A stretch of DNA of 64,000 nt from Saprospirales bacterium. GTDB lineage: Bacteria; Bacteroidota; Bacteroidia; Chitinophagales; Saprospiraceae. The stretch is taken from positions 868,001-932,000 of the forward strand of contig JADJTT010000001.1 of assembly GCA_016711045.1 (NCBI GenBank), read 5' to 3'. A program made the translations under genes and the position numbers. The notes beneath the pieces were generated by a model. It had not been told where the DNA came from and did not search any database. It saw nothing but the letters and a program-made list of their open reading frames with translations. Numbering within the stretch: position 1 is the stretch's first letter; every line of letters starts with the position of its first letter. This document shows positions 1 through 8,380 of the stretch, in pieces.

Positions 1-675
1 ATTGTCGGCTACCGTGATAAGCAGTTCATCCGTACAACGTTCGTTGGGCTTGTCGATCGTGGGAAACCAGCGGGAGTTGTTTTCGGTTTCGCCCTGAGTC
101 CAGATCTGCCTGGGTTTATTGGGATCTTCTCCTGTTGAATTAATGAAGAAAAGCCCTTTGTCGGAGGTAATCGCCCAACTGCCGCCCGTTTCGTCGGGGT
201 GGGCGATGTAGTCAATCCAAATGCGTAAGGTATCGGTCCGTTGATACATCCGATCTAATTGGATAGTCAACTGTTCCTCGTTATTTTGAAAAGGCAGGTC
301 GTGGTCTTGTCCATCCAGTTTGATCCCATTTACAATAAAATTTTTGGCATCTAACACCAACTGGTCTGAAGGGAAAAAATAGGGCCGTAGCGTAAGCAGG
401 GCTTTACCTTTTACCGATTCAGCTTCCCAATCAAAAGACACTTCCAGCCGGGTATGTATCAGGTCAAAAACCCGGGTGGCAGTGGCCTGATATTCGGGTA
501 ATTCCGCTGGAAGGTCAGAACCATTTGTGGGTTCCTTGAAAGCAGGCGCCGTGACCAGCATCGTGTCGAGCACCCGGATTTCATAGGGAGGTGTGGAAGG
601 CAGTTTTTTTGAAGCGTGGCAACTCAGGAGGACAATTCCGGAAACCAGGGTCAGGACAATACGAAAATTATTCAT
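1..675 (-). CDS. M1 family aminopeptidase lipoprotein, N-terminal part (runs off left edge)
   Basis: The minus-strand frame is open from ATG at 673-675 to the window edge, 225 codons with no stop. It begins with MNNFRIVLTLVSGIVLLSC, a lipoprotein signal with lipobox LLSC and Cys19 as the predicted lipidation site, so the protein should be anchored in an envelope membrane. The sequence that follows resembles the beta-rich N-terminal domain of M1 (aminopeptidase N-like) metallopeptidases, including the stretch TENNSRWFPTIDKPNER. The family's GAMEN and HEXXH motifs would lie beyond the left edge, so catalytic competence cannot be judged. The gene is divergent from the helix-hairpin-helix gene that starts at 830. 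M1 membership is known-family recognition; the substrate is unknown. Confidence 0.8.
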   Translation of the reverse strand, partial: MNNFRIVLTLVSGIVLLSCHASKKLPSTPPYEIRVLDTMLVTAPAFKEPTNGSDLPAELPEYQATATRVFDLIHTRLEVSFDWEAESVKGKALLTLRPYFFPSDQLVLDAKNFIVNGIKLDGQDHDLPFQNNEEQLTIQLDRMYQRTDTLRIWIDYIAHPDETGGSWAITSDKGLFFINSTGEDPNKPRQIWTQGETENNSRWFPTIDKPNERCTDELLITVADN

Positions 676-782
676 TTACTGGGGGATATAAGTATTCACG
701 GTATACAACGCCGAAAACTACATTTTGGCGCAAAAAATGCCTGTTTTTTCAAGTATATTCAGCGGGCCACACACAAAGTTAG

Positions 783-790
783 TATATTTG
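783..790 (+). promoter_or_regulatory. candidate -7 promoter element
   Basis: TATATTTG matches the Bacteroidota -7 consensus TAnnTTTG and lies 39 bases before the ATG at 830. No convincing -33 TTTG is visible at the expected distance. Confidence 0.4.
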
Positions 791-829
791 GGTGGCCTCC
801 TGTTAGAAGTCACGCTTCAAACAGGAAAA

Positions 830-1690
830 ATGAAAAAAAAGAGCGTCTTCTTTTCCTTCTCCCGAAGGGAACGTGTTGGAAGCACCCTGTTGATTACCAG
901 TTTCCTTCTTTTCTGGGTATTACCCGATTTTCTTCCCGACCTTTTTCCACCGCCTTCATTTCCCGAGCGTCCCATGCCACAGCAATTGGTCCGTTTGGAT
1001 ATTTCCGATTCGGTGGCGCCACCTCCAAAAGATTCGCTGTTTGCTTTTGATCCCAATAAAGCGGACGAGTCCACTTGGATGCTGTTGGGACTTTCTCAAA
1101 AAACTGCTCAAACAATTATCCGCTACCGGGAAAAGGGAGGGAAGTTTCGAAAGAAAGAAGACCTGGCCAGAATATACAGTTTATCCGAATTGGATTACCA
1201 AAGGCTGGAGCCCTTCATCATGATCCCCGACACACTGCCCTTTCAACCCCAAAAAAAGAAAAGGTTTTTTCCTTATTCCCAGCCTGTCAATACGCCTGTT
1301 GATATCAACCGGGCAAGCGCGGAAGAATGGGAGACCTTGCGTGGTATCGGCCCCGGCTATGCAGGCCGCATTCTCAAATTTCGGGAAAATTTGGGCGGTT
1401 TCTACTCCATCGATCAGGTCGGCGATACGTATGGATTACCTGATTCCGTATTTCAACAAATCAAACCTCATCTTACCCTATCCCCTATTTTTCGTCCAAT
1501 CGAGATCAATTCCGTTTCGGAGGAAGATTTGGCAACCCACCCTTATATCAGCAAAAAACAGGCGCATGTAATTCTGTTATTCCGGGAAAATCACGGTGGT
1601 TTTAGGGGGCTGGAAGACTTGGCGCCCATCCGGGTACTCCCCGACTCTACCCTCCAAAAATTGGCTCCCTACCTAAAATTTGGAGAATAA
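830..1690 (+). CDS. helix-hairpin-helix (ComEA-like) DNA-binding protein
   Basis: A 286-aa protein with a basic N-terminus, one membrane segment (about residues 17-35) and three successive helix-hairpin-helix units: WMLLGLSQKTAQTIIRYRE, WETLRGIGPGYAGRILKFRE, and a third unit with SKKQAHVILLFRE. This ComEA-type arrangement suggests non-specific DNA binding, anchored at the membrane. The ATG at 830 is preferred over an in-frame ATG at 725 because MKKKSVFFSF begins a plausible membrane anchor and a -7-like element lies between the two. It is followed after 3 bp by comEC, so the two are probably co-transcribed and may serve DNA uptake (inference). In many Bacteroidota such HhH proteins are annotated only by domain. 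Confidence 0.8.
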   Translation: MKKKSVFFSFSRRERVGSTLLITSFLLFWVLPDFLPDLFPPPSFPERPMPQQLVRLDISDSVAPPPKDSLFAFDPNKADESTWMLLGLSQKTAQTIIRYREKGGKFRKKEDLARIYSLSELDYQRLEPFIMIPDTLPFQPQKKKRFFPYSQPVNTPVDINRASAEEWETLRGIGPGYAGRILKFRENLGGFYSIDQVGDTYGLPDSVFQQIKPHLTLSPIFRPIEINSVSEEDLATHPYISKKQAHVILLFRENHGGFRGLEDLAPIRVLPDSTLQKLAPYLKFGE

Positions 1691-1693
1691 ACC

Positions 1694-3256
1694 ATGAGTG
1701 GACTAAAACAAACACACTGGCCCCGGCAACTCAGCTGGAAGGAAATGCCTATGCTACGCCTCCTGCTGCCATTCCTGTTTGGCATAACCCTGGGTATTTC
1801 CATTTCCGGACTTCCATCCCTATTCCCGCTTATCGGAATAAGTATGGGTGCATTGGGTTGTTTACTCTTAACCCGCCGGAAAATACCTTACCGGCTCCGG
1901 CATGGGTATGTCCTTTTTTGTCTTCTTTTCTGGGTAGGTGCAGGGAGTTGGCTGAGTAGACAGCACCTTGCACTGAATTGGCCGGACTATTTTCAGCATC
2001 TACAACCGCCGGAAGCTGTTTGGTTCGGCAATGTACGGGATGCGTCCAGCTCCTCTTTTCCCCGGGCGGTGATAAATATACAAGGATATTGGGATGCCAC
2101 CGGGGTAGCCCACCCGGCGAAGGGCAAGTTGTTGGTTTACCCGGAAACCCCACTGGAGTGCGGGCAAGTTGTCGCATTCCAGGCTGAATTCCAACCCATT
2201 CCTGTAAAGAAGAATCCCATGGATTTTGATCATCGCCGTTTTCGTTTTTTCCAAAACATTCACCATCAAGCCTATTTAAAGTCAGCTCAGTATAAGGTGC
2301 TGAAAAAAGAACCCCCTCATTGGATGGAGGCATGGCGAAATAAACAAATCGCGGATTGGAAGTCCCTGCTGAAAGATCCCGCGGTATACTCGGTTGCCAC
2401 GGCCATGGTGTTGGGGTATAAGGAGGAGCTGCCGGAGGAAGTGCGCACGACTTATGCTCAAACCGGTGCATCGCATGTGTTGGCCGTTTCAGGGCTGCAT
2501 GTAGGGTTGATCTATTTACTCCTAACAGGGCTGCTCCGAAAAGGAAATACCAGAAAAGTCATACGTATTTTTAATACATTACTCTGTCTTGCAGGCATTT
2601 GGGGGTTTGCTCTATTGACCGGCGCCACGCCTTCGGTGGTCAGGGCTTCTACCATGTTCAGTTTTATTCTGGTAGGGAAGCAATTGGGCAGGGGTATCTC
2701 CATATTCAATTCTATTGCAGCCTCTGCTTTTTTGTTGCTGCTAATCAACCCTTTCTGGCTTTTCCATATAGGTTTCCAGTTGTCCTATCTGGCTGTATTG
2801 GGTATCGTCGTATTCCAACCCAGGTGGTATCAATTGTGGATCCCCCCCAATCGCTTGACCGATAAGATATGGACCCTGATCACTGTTTCATTGGCAGCCC
2901 AACTGGCCACGGTACCTCTCACCCTCTTTTATTTTCACCAATTTCCGGTCTACTTTTGGTTGTCTGGATTGATTGTGGTGCCGGCAGCTCCATTTATTAT
3001 CGGATTGGGGATTATGCTAACGCTATTTCAAATACTAATACCAGCCTGGATTGGAGTGCCTGTTTATTTACTAAAATGGCTGATCCAGGGTGTCAATTGG
3101 TTATTATTGGAAATTCAACAGCTGCCTTATAGTGTGCTAAACGACATATACCTTCCGGAAGCAAGTATACTGCTGCTCTTCTTGGGTCTATTCCTGCTGG
3201 CATGGACGTGGGAATTCCGCAACTGGAAAAACTTACCTTTTTGTTTCTACTGCTGA
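1694..3256 (+). CDS. comEC: ComEC/Rec2-family DNA-uptake channel protein, main part (frameshifted near its end)
   Basis: A 520-aa multi-pass membrane protein. An N-terminal pair of membrane segments is followed by a soluble OB-like region and then the competence domain with the family hallmark SHVLAVSGLHVGLIY at about residues 260-274. Further membrane helices run to the end. ComEC is the inner-membrane channel through which transforming single-stranded DNA passes (family knowledge). The frame ends with an atypical tail, NLPFCFYC, just after a run of five A at 3227-3231. The expected continuation (KLTFLFLLLNG and then a soluble tail) is found in another frame, see 3202-3813. One extra A in the run restores a single frame. 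It lies directly downstream of the HhH gene. Confidence 0.85.
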   Translation: MSGLKQTHWPRQLSWKEMPMLRLLLPFLFGITLGISISGLPSLFPLIGISMGALGCLLLTRRKIPYRLRHGYVLFCLLFWVGAGSWLSRQHLALNWPDYFQHLQPPEAVWFGNVRDASSSSFPRAVINIQGYWDATGVAHPAKGKLLVYPETPLECGQVVAFQAEFQPIPVKKNPMDFDHRRFRFFQNIHHQAYLKSAQYKVLKKEPPHWMEAWRNKQIADWKSLLKDPAVYSVATAMVLGYKEELPEEVRTTYAQTGASHVLAVSGLHVGLIYLLLTGLLRKGNTRKVIRIFNTLLCLAGIWGFALLTGATPSVVRASTMFSFILVGKQLGRGISIFNSIAASAFLLLLINPFWLFHIGFQLSYLAVLGIVVFQPRWYQLWIPPNRLTDKIWTLITVSLAAQLATVPLTLFYFHQFPVYFWLSGLIVVPAAPFIIGLGIMLTLFQILIPAWIGVPVYLLKWLIQGVNWLLLEIQQLPYSVLNDIYLPEASILLLFLGLFLLAWTWEFRNWKNLPFCFYC

Positions 3257-3813
3257 ATGGGGTTGCTCTCGTCCGGTTATATTCGGAAGCGAAGACCTTT
3301 ACCATGGAGAAAATAGTGGTCTATCATGTTTCCGGAGAAACCCTGGTCGATTACTTTTTTCGGGGAATGTTGATCACGGTAAAAAACACCACACTAGCTG
3401 AAGAAAAGGAAGCGCAAATTGCCGGCGCTTTCCGAAAACGTCACAGGATACAACGGGCAGAAACATGGTATATCCGGGAAACAGATGGCAGGCTTCCACT
3501 AGGAAATTTTGAAGGAAGGATCGTGCGCTCCAAAGAGCAAGCGGTGGTTGGCATACCTGTTGAACGATCCCCGGATTTTATCCTTTTATGTGAAAATCCA
3601 CCGGTATCACCTGTCGGACAGGAGAATGCAGGGGTACTCATTGCGGATGCGTCCAACTGGAGGAAAAACGTGTCTTCCTGGAAAGAAGCGAGTACTCAAA
3701 AGGGGTGGAATTTTGTAGATATCCGGGAAACAGGTGCCCACCAACTGATATTCAAGCCTAAGCGCTTTGCTTTTCCACCACGTCTTTCAAGAACGAATCG
3801 AGAAATTGATTGA
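3202..3813 (+). pseudogene. comEC: C-terminal fragment of comEC in a shifted frame
   Basis: This reading frame overlaps the end of the preceding ComEC frame. From about residue 10 it reads KLTFLFLLLNGVALVRLY, completing the last ComEC membrane helix, and continues with a soluble domain (MEKIVVYHVSGETLVDYFF and onward) of the type found at the C-terminus of Bacteroidota ComEC proteins. It is therefore best read as the last ~190 residues of the same gene, separated by a one-base loss in the A5 run at 3227-3231. There is no independent start signal. It overlaps the convergent hydrolase gene by 56 bp. It has no metallo-beta-lactamase signature, consistent with shorter ComEC forms. A sequencing error and a true mutation are equally possible. 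Confidence 0.7.
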
Positions 3814-4534
3814 ACTGTTTCGGATGTTCCATCATAGGTGCATGCCCGCACTTATCCACAAAATAGAGCCGGGAATTAGGAATTAGCTCGGCAAATTTTT
3901 CTCCGACGAAAGGAGGGGTGATCTGGTCTTGATTACCCCAGATAAGAAGCACAGGTGCTTTTATGGTATACAGTTTGTCCCCCACATTGTGCCGGATAGC
4001 AGATTTGGCGGTGGCAAGAACACGGATAGCTTTGTTTCGATCGTTCACGATATCATACACCTCGTCGATCAATTCTTTAGAAGCGACATTGGGATCGAAA
4101 AAGGTAGACTCTGTTTTGGTCTTGATAAATTGGTAGTCTCCTCTGCGGGGAAATGTAGACCCCATGGCGTTTTCAAAAAGCCCGGAGCTTCCTGTAAGGA
4201 TCAGTGATCCAATTACTTTGGGATTGGAAATAGCAAAAAGGAGCGAGATATGTCCACCAAGGGAATTTCCAAGGACATGCACCTTTTTATACTTTTTGAA
4301 CTTTACAAATTCTTCTACATACTCGGTCAAACCCGATAAGGAAACCTTTCGGATGGGCAACTCATAAATGGGAAGCAAGGGAACAACCACGTTATAGCGC
4401 TGGCCAAATTCATCCAGGATGGATTCAAAATTACTCAGGGCTCCAAATAATCCATGGAGGAGCATAAGGGTTTCACTACCTCCACCCGTCTCGATGAATT
4501 TAAATTTTCCCTCTTTTTGGATTTCGTACTTCAT
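3758..4534 (-). CDS. alpha/beta hydrolase
   Basis: A 258-aa alpha/beta-hydrolase-fold enzyme. Visible are the oxyanion-region HGLFG near residue 27, the nucleophile elbow GNSLGG with Ser91, an acidic residue in WGNQDQITPP (Asp203) and the catalytic His231 in CGHAPMMEHP. Cytoplasmic: no signal peptide. The start at 4532-4534 (MKYEIQKEGKF) is preferred over an upstream ATG at 4606, because the extra 24 residues are not hydrolase-like and lie in AT-rich spacer. The substrate cannot be told from sequence; esterase or C-C bond hydrolase are both possible. It is convergent with comEC, whose shifted tail overlaps its 3' end. Confidence 0.8.
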   Translation of the reverse strand: MKYEIQKEGKFKFIETGGGSETLMLLHGLFGALSNFESILDEFGQRYNVVVPLLPIYELPIRKVSLSGLTEYVEEFVKFKKYKKVHVLGNSLGGHISLLFAISNPKVIGSLILTGSSGLFENAMGSTFPRRGDYQFIKTKTESTFFDPNVASKELIDEVYDIVNDRNKAIRVLATAKSAIRHNVGDKLYTIKAPVLLIWGNQDQITPPFVGEKFAELIPNSRLYFVDKCGHAPMMEHPKQFNQFLDSFLKDVVEKQSA

Positions 4535-4673
4535 ACGGATCACAACCTGGTTTGAATGTTTAAAGGTAGGGGATTTAATTGATCGACTAATACAATTTCC
4601 GTACAAAAAGGAATCACCTTAACCAAATATACTAGAAATAAAGTGGTTTGCAAGCCTTCGTCTGGCAAGTCAC

Positions 4674-4710
4674 TTGTGAGTAGTGCGGCCGCTGGCCGCA
4701 CTACTCACAA
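4674..4710. repeat. perfect 17-bp inverted repeat (long hairpin)
   Basis: The arms TTGTGAGTAGTGCGGCC (4674-4690) and GGCCGCACTACTCACAA (4694-4710) are perfect reverse complements separated by GCT. The arm is GC-rich inside an AT-rich spacer. It could terminate ctaA transcription (minus strand), but no U-tract follows on that strand. It borders the cluster of DnaA-box-like sites at 4779-4965. Confidence 0.85.
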
Positions 4711-4778
4711 ACCAATTTTCCTTGAGTATAACTGCACCCTTTTAAGTATCAAGTAGTTAACAAATCTGTGGAAATGCC

Positions 4779-4965
4779 TGTGCATAATTCAACAATAGAT
4801 TTCCTAAAGTTGCTGAAAAACAGGGAATATTTGAGTGTTTATTCATTTATTCACATATTCACATGCCGGAATAAGTTATTCTACATAAAGTAGTTATATC
4901 AGTTTTGCACAGATTTTAAGTGGATAACTATAATTTATTTTTTCTTTTCCACAGCTTTATCCACA
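4779..4965. other. DnaA-box cluster; candidate replication origin (left part)
   Basis: This AT-rich spacer between the hydrolase and ctaA holds three exact matches to TTATNCACA: 4779-4787 (as TGTGCATAA), 4847-4855 (TTATTCACA) and 4957-4965 (TTATCCACA). Four near matches with one mismatch lie at 4855-4863, 4903-4911, 4919-4927 and 4945-4953. A T-rich stretch (about 4928-4948) could act as an unwinding element. The rest of the 4535-4966 spacer shows only the palindrome at 4674-4710. dnaA itself is not in the window, which is common in Bacteroidota. Confidence 0.45.
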
Positions 4966-4966
4966 A

Positions 4967-6049
4967 TCATCCTTCAGCCCTGACGGAACCGGCTCTAAAC
5001 GTAACGTATAAAAGCGTGGCCAGCAGCACCAGCGCGCCGCCCTGATGAAGGACTCCATACAGCAAAGGGACCTTTCCTATACTGAATATCACAGTGAGTG
5101 CGCCCAATAAAAACTGAATAAATGTGGCGCCCAAAAGCAGGTATGCAGCTCGTTGAAGTGCGGGTCCGGGGTTCCAGTTTCGAATCTTCCAGAATAGCAC
5201 CAGGATCAGTATGCTCAATAAATAAGCGCTAAAGCGATGTACCACCTGGACCCAGGCTTTCACGGAAGTAGATGGTTCGTAGTCAACCCACGATCCGGCG
5301 GAAGATCCTCCCTGAGCCGTTAAGGCATCCAGGAAGGCCTGTCCCTGGATGAAAAAAGGAAAGTGTGGATGTATGAGCCCGGCCCGCATTCCGGCCATCA
5401 GACCGCCTAAACCGATCTGCAAGAGCAGGAGAGCTGACAATCTCCATCCCCATCGACGTATTTGTGTCTGGTGCGAATGGGCAGGCGGAGAGCCGGTGGA
5501 CAAAAGCCAGGTCCAGAATAGCACCCCAAACAGGAATGTGGCAATGAGCAGGTGAATGATCAGTTTATAGGCGCTTACCCAGGTCCGGGTATCGTCGTTC
5601 AACCCGCTGGCCACCATGATCCAGCCAAAGGTGGCAGCCATTATGGCCAGCAAAATAACTCCCCCTAACCTGCGCATTAGCCAGCCGGGAATCCATTTTT
5701 TTGCCCAAAAGAAGAGGAAGGGTATCAAAAAGACCATGCCCATCAAGCGAGCCCAGAGGCGGTGGATGTATTCCCAAAAGAAAATCACTTTAAACTCCTT
5801 CAATGTCATATCGGCGTGCAGGGTTTCGTACTGCTTACGTGCAGCGACCTTGTAGGCATCGAAAGCCTGCTGCCATTCCGGCTCATTCATGGGAGGAAGC
5901 GTGCCTTGTATTACCGCCCATTCGGTAATGGAAAGCCCCGAGTCGGTCAGACGAGTTACCCCGCCTATGACTACCTGGAAAAAGACCATGACGACGCCGG
6001 CCAGCAACCAGTAGCTAACAGCGGGACGAATTTGTGTATGCGTATCCAT
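4967..6049 (-). CDS. ctaA: heme A synthase (CtaA/Cox15)
   Basis: A 360-aa integral membrane protein with about eight membrane helices arranged as two four-helix bundles, the normal length and topology of Cox15/CtaA. It converts heme O to heme A for cytochrome aa3-type oxidases in the inner membrane. The four heme-ligand histidines are visible: His96 (EYIHRLWARL), His166 (KLIIHLLIA), His271 (VVHRFSAYLL) and His335 (VLHQGGAL). The N-terminal signature VVIGGVTRLTDSGLSITEW is characteristic. The ATG at 6047-6049 is the natural start. The gene stands alone between two AT-rich spacers rich in DnaA-box-like sites and is not next to other cytochrome oxidase genes. Confidence 0.93.
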   Translation of the reverse strand: MDTHTQIRPAVSYWLLAGVVMVFFQVVIGGVTRLTDSGLSITEWAVIQGTLPPMNEPEWQQAFDAYKVAARKQYETLHADMTLKEFKVIFFWEYIHRLWARLMGMVFLIPFLFFWAKKWIPGWLMRRLGGVILLAIMAATFGWIMVASGLNDDTRTWVSAYKLIIHLLIATFLFGVLFWTWLLSTGSPPAHSHQTQIRRWGWRLSALLLLQIGLGGLMAGMRAGLIHPHFPFFIQGQAFLDALTAQGGSSAGSWVDYEPSTSVKAWVQVVHRFSAYLLSILILVLFWKIRNWNPGPALQRAAYLLLGATFIQFLLGALTVIFSIGKVPLLYGVLHQGGALVLLATLLYVTFRAGSVRAEG

Positions 6050-6554
6050 ATGAATGATTGAGAACCTAAAAGTACCCTTTCGGATGATGTGTTATTAATA
6101 ATACTCTTTTAAAAATTTAAAAAAAATGCTTGTTATCATTAAGGGTGTGGATTTGTAGAAACAAATTTTTACCAACTTTGGCTTACCATTCTTATGCACA
6201 ATTCACCTTTATTTTACACAGGGTTTACACAAGTGTGTTTCTTCTGATTCAGGGAGTTAGTCATTTTTCCACAAGGGAGGAAATGGTTGCTAACGGGATA
6301 AAAAAAAGATTTCCACCTCTCCTGAAATAGTTGGCGGCATGTGTGTAAGTGGGGAGAGTTTCCACGAAAAGGGAAGGGTACAGTGATTTTTTTATATACA
6401 GTATTGTCATATTCTTAGCAGTTGTGGATTAAACCGTACTTATTAGCCTGGTTTCCCCAAAGAGACGTGGAAAAGGGCTTTTTATAAAGGATTGATTTTT
6501 ATACTTTTAGTGTTGCTGAAAAAAGTACTTGTGGAAATCTAAAAAGTCAAGCAT
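6050..6554. other. AT-rich spacer with DnaA-box-like sites (right part of candidate origin)
   Basis: A 505-bp region between ctaA and the SRAP gene, with no credible gene. It contains one exact TTATGCACA (6192-6200) and one-mismatch sites TTTTACACA (6212-6220), TTTTCCACA (6265-6273) and TGTGGATTA (6423-6431). Runs of A and T occur around 6100-6126. Promoters for the two divergent genes must also lie here, but no clear element was identified. Confidence 0.4.
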
Positions 6555-7241
6555 ATGTGTGGTCGGTTTTCCCTGGCAGTATCGGAGAGTAAGATTCAGG
6601 AGGAGCTACCTTTCGTAGATCCAGGGTCTAATCTTCGTATCAGTTACAATATAGCTCCTACGCAGCACGCCTACGTAGTGACCAATGACCAGCAGGAGCA
6701 CCTGCAGTACATTACCTGGGGGTTGGTTCCATATTGGGCGGAAGAAGGTAAGAATAACGGAAAATTGATCAATGCCCGGTCGGAAGGCATTGAAAGTAAG
6801 CCTTCCTTTCGGGTACCTATTCGCAAGCGCCGCTGTTTGGTTTTAGCCGACAGTTTTTACGAGTGGCGCATGATCAACCACAAAAAGATCCCCTACCGGA
6901 TAGTCCCCAGGGATGGTTCATTGCTGGTAATGGCAGGCATTTGGGATATATGGGAAAAGGATGGCTACCCGATAAAGAGTTTTTCCATCATTACGACCAC
7001 CCCCAATCAGGAAGTAAGTTCCTTGCACGATCGCATGCCGGTGATCTTGCCCACAAATAAAGAGCGCAAGAAGTGGCTGGAGCATTTGGAGCTTGAGGAG
7101 GTATTGGAGTTTTTACATCCTCCCAAAGACGGTATGTTTAAAGTGTATCGGGTGTCGGATGAGTTAAACAGTCCGAATAACAACATTCCCGAGTTGCACA
7201 AAGAGATTCAGGAGAATCTGGATCTCTTTTCCCAACGGTAA
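6555..7241 (+). CDS. SOS response-associated peptidase (YedK/HMCES family)
   Basis: A 228-aa SRAP-domain protein. It starts MCGRFSLAVS, so Cys2 becomes the N-terminal residue that forms a thiazolidine link with abasic sites in single-stranded DNA (family knowledge). The other active-site elements are visible: Asn73 and Glu77 in INARSEG, Glu103 in SFYEW and His158 in LHDRMPVIL. The conserved WGLVPYWA follows the family pattern. The role is shielding abasic sites and processing the crosslink; it is cytoplasmic. It has its own AT-rich upstream region and is convergent with lpxK, separated by a hairpin. No LexA site was recognised. Confidence 0.92.
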   Translation: MCGRFSLAVSESKIQEELPFVDPGSNLRISYNIAPTQHAYVVTNDQQEHLQYITWGLVPYWAEEGKNNGKLINARSEGIESKPSFRVPIRKRRCLVLADSFYEWRMINHKKIPYRIVPRDGSLLVMAGIWDIWEKDGYPIKSFSIITTTPNQEVSSLHDRMPVILPTNKERKKWLEHLELEEVLEFLHPPKDGMFKVYRVSDELNSPNNNIPELHKEIQENLDLFSQR

Positions 7242-7256
7242 GGGGCGTTTTTTTAA

Positions 7257-7282
7257 GGTTGATGCGGCGGCGCGCATCGACC
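7257..7282. terminator. hairpin between convergent SRAP and lpxK genes
   Basis: The arms GGTTGATGCG (7257-7266) and CGCATCGACC (7273-7282) pair over 10 bp with one G-T wobble and a GCGGCG loop. It sits between two gene ends, so a bidirectional terminator role is likely, but no U-tract directly follows on either strand. Confidence 0.45.
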
Positions 7283-7285
7283 TAC

Positions 7286-8353
7286 TTAGGTACGGAAGTT
7301 GAGCAGAAAATCCTGAACCGTTTGGTTAAATGCCGGACCCTCCCCAAAATGGAAAGCTACCCGTACGGGAAGGATGAAGATAGGCAGGCGGTTTTCAAGG
7401 AGGAACTCCCGGTGCAACTCTAATCTCACCGCATCTTTCTCCGTAGTCAGGATGATCTTTTTTTCTTCTTCCATATTATCAAAGATCCGCTTCATTTGGG
7501 CCACATCATAATTGGTATAATAATGATGGTCTTCAAATTCGAGCGAACGGACGGACGCTGTTCGTGTTTCCAGGAATTCACTGAGGTATTCTGTTCCTGC
7601 AATAGCAGACAGGAGTAACACATTGGGCTCGCCATTGAGGGGCGATCGTTGTCGCCAGTCGTATATAGAATAAGGTGTACTGTATTCGTAGTAGGTGAAA
7701 AAGAGTCGCTGATGAGGCAAGGGATTGAGTTCCTTGATAAACAAGTATTTTTCTTCCTGAGTCATTTGCGGCGGACATTTCGAGACGATCATCACATCGG
7801 CCCGGTGGTAGGCGGAGCGCCATTCCCGCAACCGTCCACTGGGAAGGAGGTAGTCGCGGGTAAATGGATTCCGGTATTCGGTGAGCAGTATATTCAGCCC
7901 GGGAGTAACGGATAAATGCTGAAACGCGTCATCCAGCAGAATCACCTGGGTGGCTGGCTGATTCTTCAGGATTTCCAGTATACCAAACGTCCGACTTTCC
8001 GCAACGCCCACAAGCACATCCTGAAACTTTCGTTTGAACATGAGGGGTTCATCGCCAGCTTCTTCTGCATTATTTGTCGGGTTAATAACTAGAAAACCTT
8101 TGGTTTTTCGCTGATACCCCCTGCTCAGGGTGGCTACGTGGATGTAGTCCTTCAGCAGCCGGATGAGGTATTCAATATGTGGGGTTTTCCCTGTACCTCC
8201 AACAGATAAATTGCCAACCGAAATAATAGGAATGCTAAACGATACCTCTCTCAGGACGCCCCAGCGATAGAACGCATTTCGGATGCTCACGCCCAGTCCG
8301 TAGAGCAGCGAAAAAGGGGCTAGCAATATTTTTACTAAGACGGATTGAATCAT
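7286..8353 (-). CDS. lpxK: tetraacyldisaccharide 4'-kinase
   Basis: A 355-aa LpxK, which phosphorylates the 4' position of the lipid A disaccharide precursor at the inner face of the cytoplasmic membrane. An N-terminal hydrophobic segment (about residues 5-22) anchors it. The P-loop SVGNLSVGGTGKTP spans residues 45-58. Further family signatures are TLSRGYQRKTKGF, EAGDEPLMF, VILLDDAFQH and PSGRLREW. Length is normal. It indicates an outer membrane with lipopolysaccharide or lipid A. It starts 27 bp after the stop of the decayed PorU2 gene on the same strand, so the two may share transcription. Confidence 0.93.
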   Translation of the reverse strand: MIQSVLVKILLAPFSLLYGLGVSIRNAFYRWGVLREVSFSIPIISVGNLSVGGTGKTPHIEYLIRLLKDYIHVATLSRGYQRKTKGFLVINPTNNAEEAGDEPLMFKRKFQDVLVGVAESRTFGILEILKNQPATQVILLDDAFQHLSVTPGLNILLTEYRNPFTRDYLLPSGRLREWRSAYHRADVMIVSKCPPQMTQEEKYLFIKELNPLPHQRLFFTYYEYSTPYSIYDWRQRSPLNGEPNVLLLSAIAGTEYLSEFLETRTASVRSLEFEDHHYYTNYDVAQMKRIFDNMEEEKKIILTTEKDAVRLELHREFLLENRLPIFILPVRVAFHFGEGPAFNQTVQDFLLNFRT

Positions 8354-8380
8354 TCAAAAGGACTTGTGCGCAATCAGGCT

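Noticed and set aside
3220..3240. Programmed -1 frameshift site in comEC
   Set aside because: The heptamer around the A5 run reads GAAAAAC, not a canonical X XXY YYZ slippery site, and no strong downstream structure was seen. A simple one-base indel explains the data better.
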